Of a stretch of DNA of 10,220 nucleotides, positions 8,885-10,220 are shown one piece after another. How positions within the stretch are numbered: position 1 is the first letter of the stretch; every line of letters starts with the position of its first letter. Made by a program: the position numbers and the translations under genes. The notes below the pieces were generated by a model. That model saw only the letters and a program-made list of their open reading frames with translations, was not told the DNA's origin and made no database searches. The stretch covers positions 1 through 10,220 of the forward strand of contig JANBPK010000498.1 in the NCBI GenBank assembly GCA_027579435.1. The letters are read 5' to 3'. Source of the stretch: Candolleomyces eurysporus (Eukaryota; Basidiomycota; Agaricomycetes; Agaricales; Psathyrellaceae).

Positions 8885-9344
8885 TTGTCGTGGAATTGCT
8901 GAGGGTTGGCTTAGACTGAAGGAGGCAAACGAGAACGACTGTTGTCGTTGGTGATTATGCTAAGAATCGTTCAGGTTTACAATTTAGCAAATAGATAATT
9001 TTGGTACTCACCGAATCCCCCTGAGCTGGCGGGTGATTCGAGGCAGTAGCGTTGGCGTTGGTGGTGGTAGCACCAAAAGAAAGGGCAGTCGATCGAGCGG
9101 TAAGCGGAACCGGTTCGAAATCGGGACCAGACCCCTCTTGCCCCGCACCAAAGGCGTTCAAGCTAATAAACTCGGTGGCACCGGTACTTCCGCTGTTTAG
9201 ATTACTACTGCCCAGCTGGAGCTGAACAGACTTTCGGTTCCTCTTCACGTTCTTCTTGGCCGTGGAGTCTTTGTCACCATCCAGCATGGACAGCAGACTG
9301 AGGAATGAGTATTGGGTGTGTGAGTGTGAGGAACAACGTCGCAA
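8885..9344 (-). promoter_or_regulatory. 5' leader/promoter region of the right GDA1 copy, with leader intron and possible uORF
   Basis: A probable leader intron runs 9011-8899 on the minus strand (GTGAGT donor, CCCTCAG acceptor, 113 bases, CTAAG branch-like motif close to the acceptor). Upstream, ATG 9287 opens a frame (MLDGDKDSTAKK...) through to the donor. After splicing, that frame would run out of phase into the GDA1 coding region. If the transcript starts upstream of 9287, this uORF would reduce GDA1 translation. The ATG is GTG in the left copy, and codon-position statistics argue against a conserved protein. Confidence 0.5.
9071..9141. promoter_or_regulatory. Near-invariant 71-bp leader block, unit 2 copy
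   Basis: Counterpart of 6335-6405, differing only at 9081. AACCGGTT is at 9108-9115, overlapped by TTCGAA. It lies inside the leader exon, just upstream of the donor of the leader intron, so it could act in DNA or in RNA. Confidence 0.45.
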
Positions 9345-9579
9345 GAACCTGCAGCCCGCCGGCGTCGTGGCTATTTTGATGGCATTCTAGCGCTTTGATT
9401 GGTCGGGGCAGATTTACGGCGACCTTGATCGAGCCTCGAATAGGGGCACGGTAACTGTAGAAGAGGGCCCTTGCTCGAGTAGTTGGCATATGTGCTTCGT
9501 GCAGCAGCCACGCTGAAAGGAGTCTCAGTTTCAACGTGTGCAATATCAAAATAAGTTTGACTTCCCGATACTAATAGGT

Positions 9580-10220
9580 CCATCGACCTGGAAGGGCCAG
9601 AGTAATTACGCCTCGAGCTCACATTGACAGATCATTGAAATTCGCACAGTGTCCGATCTAACCACTTGGAGGTTCACCAGAACAATTAGGCACAAATTTT
9701 GAACATGCGACGGTTGACTAGGCAAGGAGAGTGGCACGTACACAACTGAAGAGCCCGCCGCTTCCAGGAGATGTATGCTTCCCAGCTGTTCCACCCATTT
9801 CCTCGCCATTATCGCATGGGAACCACTTGCCACAATATCGGTAACTTCGGCGTAGCTATGAGAGTGCCTCGGAATAAGTCGAGTATCATCGAGCTCCGGG
9901 ACAGTCACTGGCCTCGCATATAACTACCTACCTCCCCAGAGAGCCGGTATGCCTCCGTAGCTTTATTTCATTGCCACAGACCCATCCACACCTGCGCTTT
10001 GCAACTCTCTCCTGGAGAGTGTGAAACTGCGGACAGGAATACTGATCTGAGGCCGATCAAGGGGAAGAACGGACGGCGATGGGGAACGAAGGATGGGAGC
10101 TCACCCAACCTTCTAACGCGTCAGTTTATATGTTGTGCTAATCAATTTTTTGCGTCTAAAAAATAGCCACGGGCGACGCGTTGCAGTATTTAGGGCCAGC
10201 TGCATCGAAGAGAGCAGCGG
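9580..10220. other. Right-edge region without a supportable gene
   Basis: Unique sequence outside the duplication. The longest frame, minus strand 9606-9908, has no ATG start (GTG at 9908) and no recognisable domain. It could be an internal exon: an acceptor-like GTAG lies upstream, and a GTACGT donor at 9741 pairs with TTAG at 9658 to give an 84-base intron. Nothing else supports this. AT-rich sequence near 10120-10165 may belong to a promoter of a gene beyond the window. Confidence 0.4.

Larger units (their letters stand above)
6889..9579 (-). repeat. Tandem duplication unit 2 (GDA1 right copy with flanks)
   Basis: Second, same-orientation copy of the 2.7-kb unit. It begins GCGCACTAAATGTTTGGCTC at 6889, a few bases after unit 1 ends, and similarity stops around AGGT at 9576-9579. 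The junction between units carries only a few non-matching bases. No transposon ends or target-site duplications are visible, which favours unequal crossing-over or replication slippage over transposition. Confidence 0.93.

Noticed and set aside
9012..9287. Leader frame MLDGDKDSTAKK... as a coding first exon of GDA1
   Set aside because: No acceptor shared by both copies joins it in frame. The left copy has an in-frame TAA before the ATG and GTG in place of the ATG, and differences between copies are spread about evenly over codon positions.
9606..9908. 100-codon minus-strand frame at the right edge
   Set aside because: It begins with GTG, not ATG, has no recognisable domain, and an exon model rests only on weak splice motifs.

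Overview
The window reads as nuclear DNA of a filamentous fungus, most likely a basidiomycete (Agaricomycetes-like). Pointers are introns of about 50 bp with GTACGT/GTGAGT donors, wide gene spacing, and a Golgi-type GDA1 guanosine diphosphatase with a short N-terminal anchor. All genes I can support lie on the minus strand. Three single Ns (836, 4878, 5504) and several one-base frame breaks at G/C runs suggest a low-coverage draft assembly with homopolymer errors.

Layout, left to right. (1) Positions <1-1151 hold the 5' part of a gene for a single-pass membrane protein with a Pro/Ser/Thr- then Gly/Ser/Asn-rich ectodomain, one clear transmembrane helix and a basic cytoplasmic tail that runs off the left edge. 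Its frame is broken at least four times, always by one extra base. (2) Positions 1152-4153 are about 3 kb with no gene I can support. (3) Positions 4154-6885 and 6889-9579 are a head-to-tail tandem duplication of about 2.7 kb. Each unit carries a 5' leader with its own intron, a complete GDA1/CD39-family gene and a 3' flank. The right copy (7145-8884) is intact with all five apyrase conserved regions. The left copy (4408-6143) is broken only by the two Ns, but has changed residues in ACR1, ACR2 and ACR3. (4) Positions 9580-10220 have no gene I can support.

GDA1 hydrolyses GDP to GMP in the Golgi lumen, and GMP is then exchanged for cytosolic GDP-mannose, so it supports mannosylation of secreted and cell-wall proteins. 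The membrane protein on the left resembles a heavily modified surface or wall-facing protein in composition, but no functional link to the duplicated pair can be shown from sequence. The main points of interest are the asymmetric active-site erosion of the left GDA1 copy, a 48-bp stop-free intron hidden inside both reading frames, and a 71-bp almost invariant block in the duplicated leaders. I found no defence system, viral gene or other novel multi-gene system.
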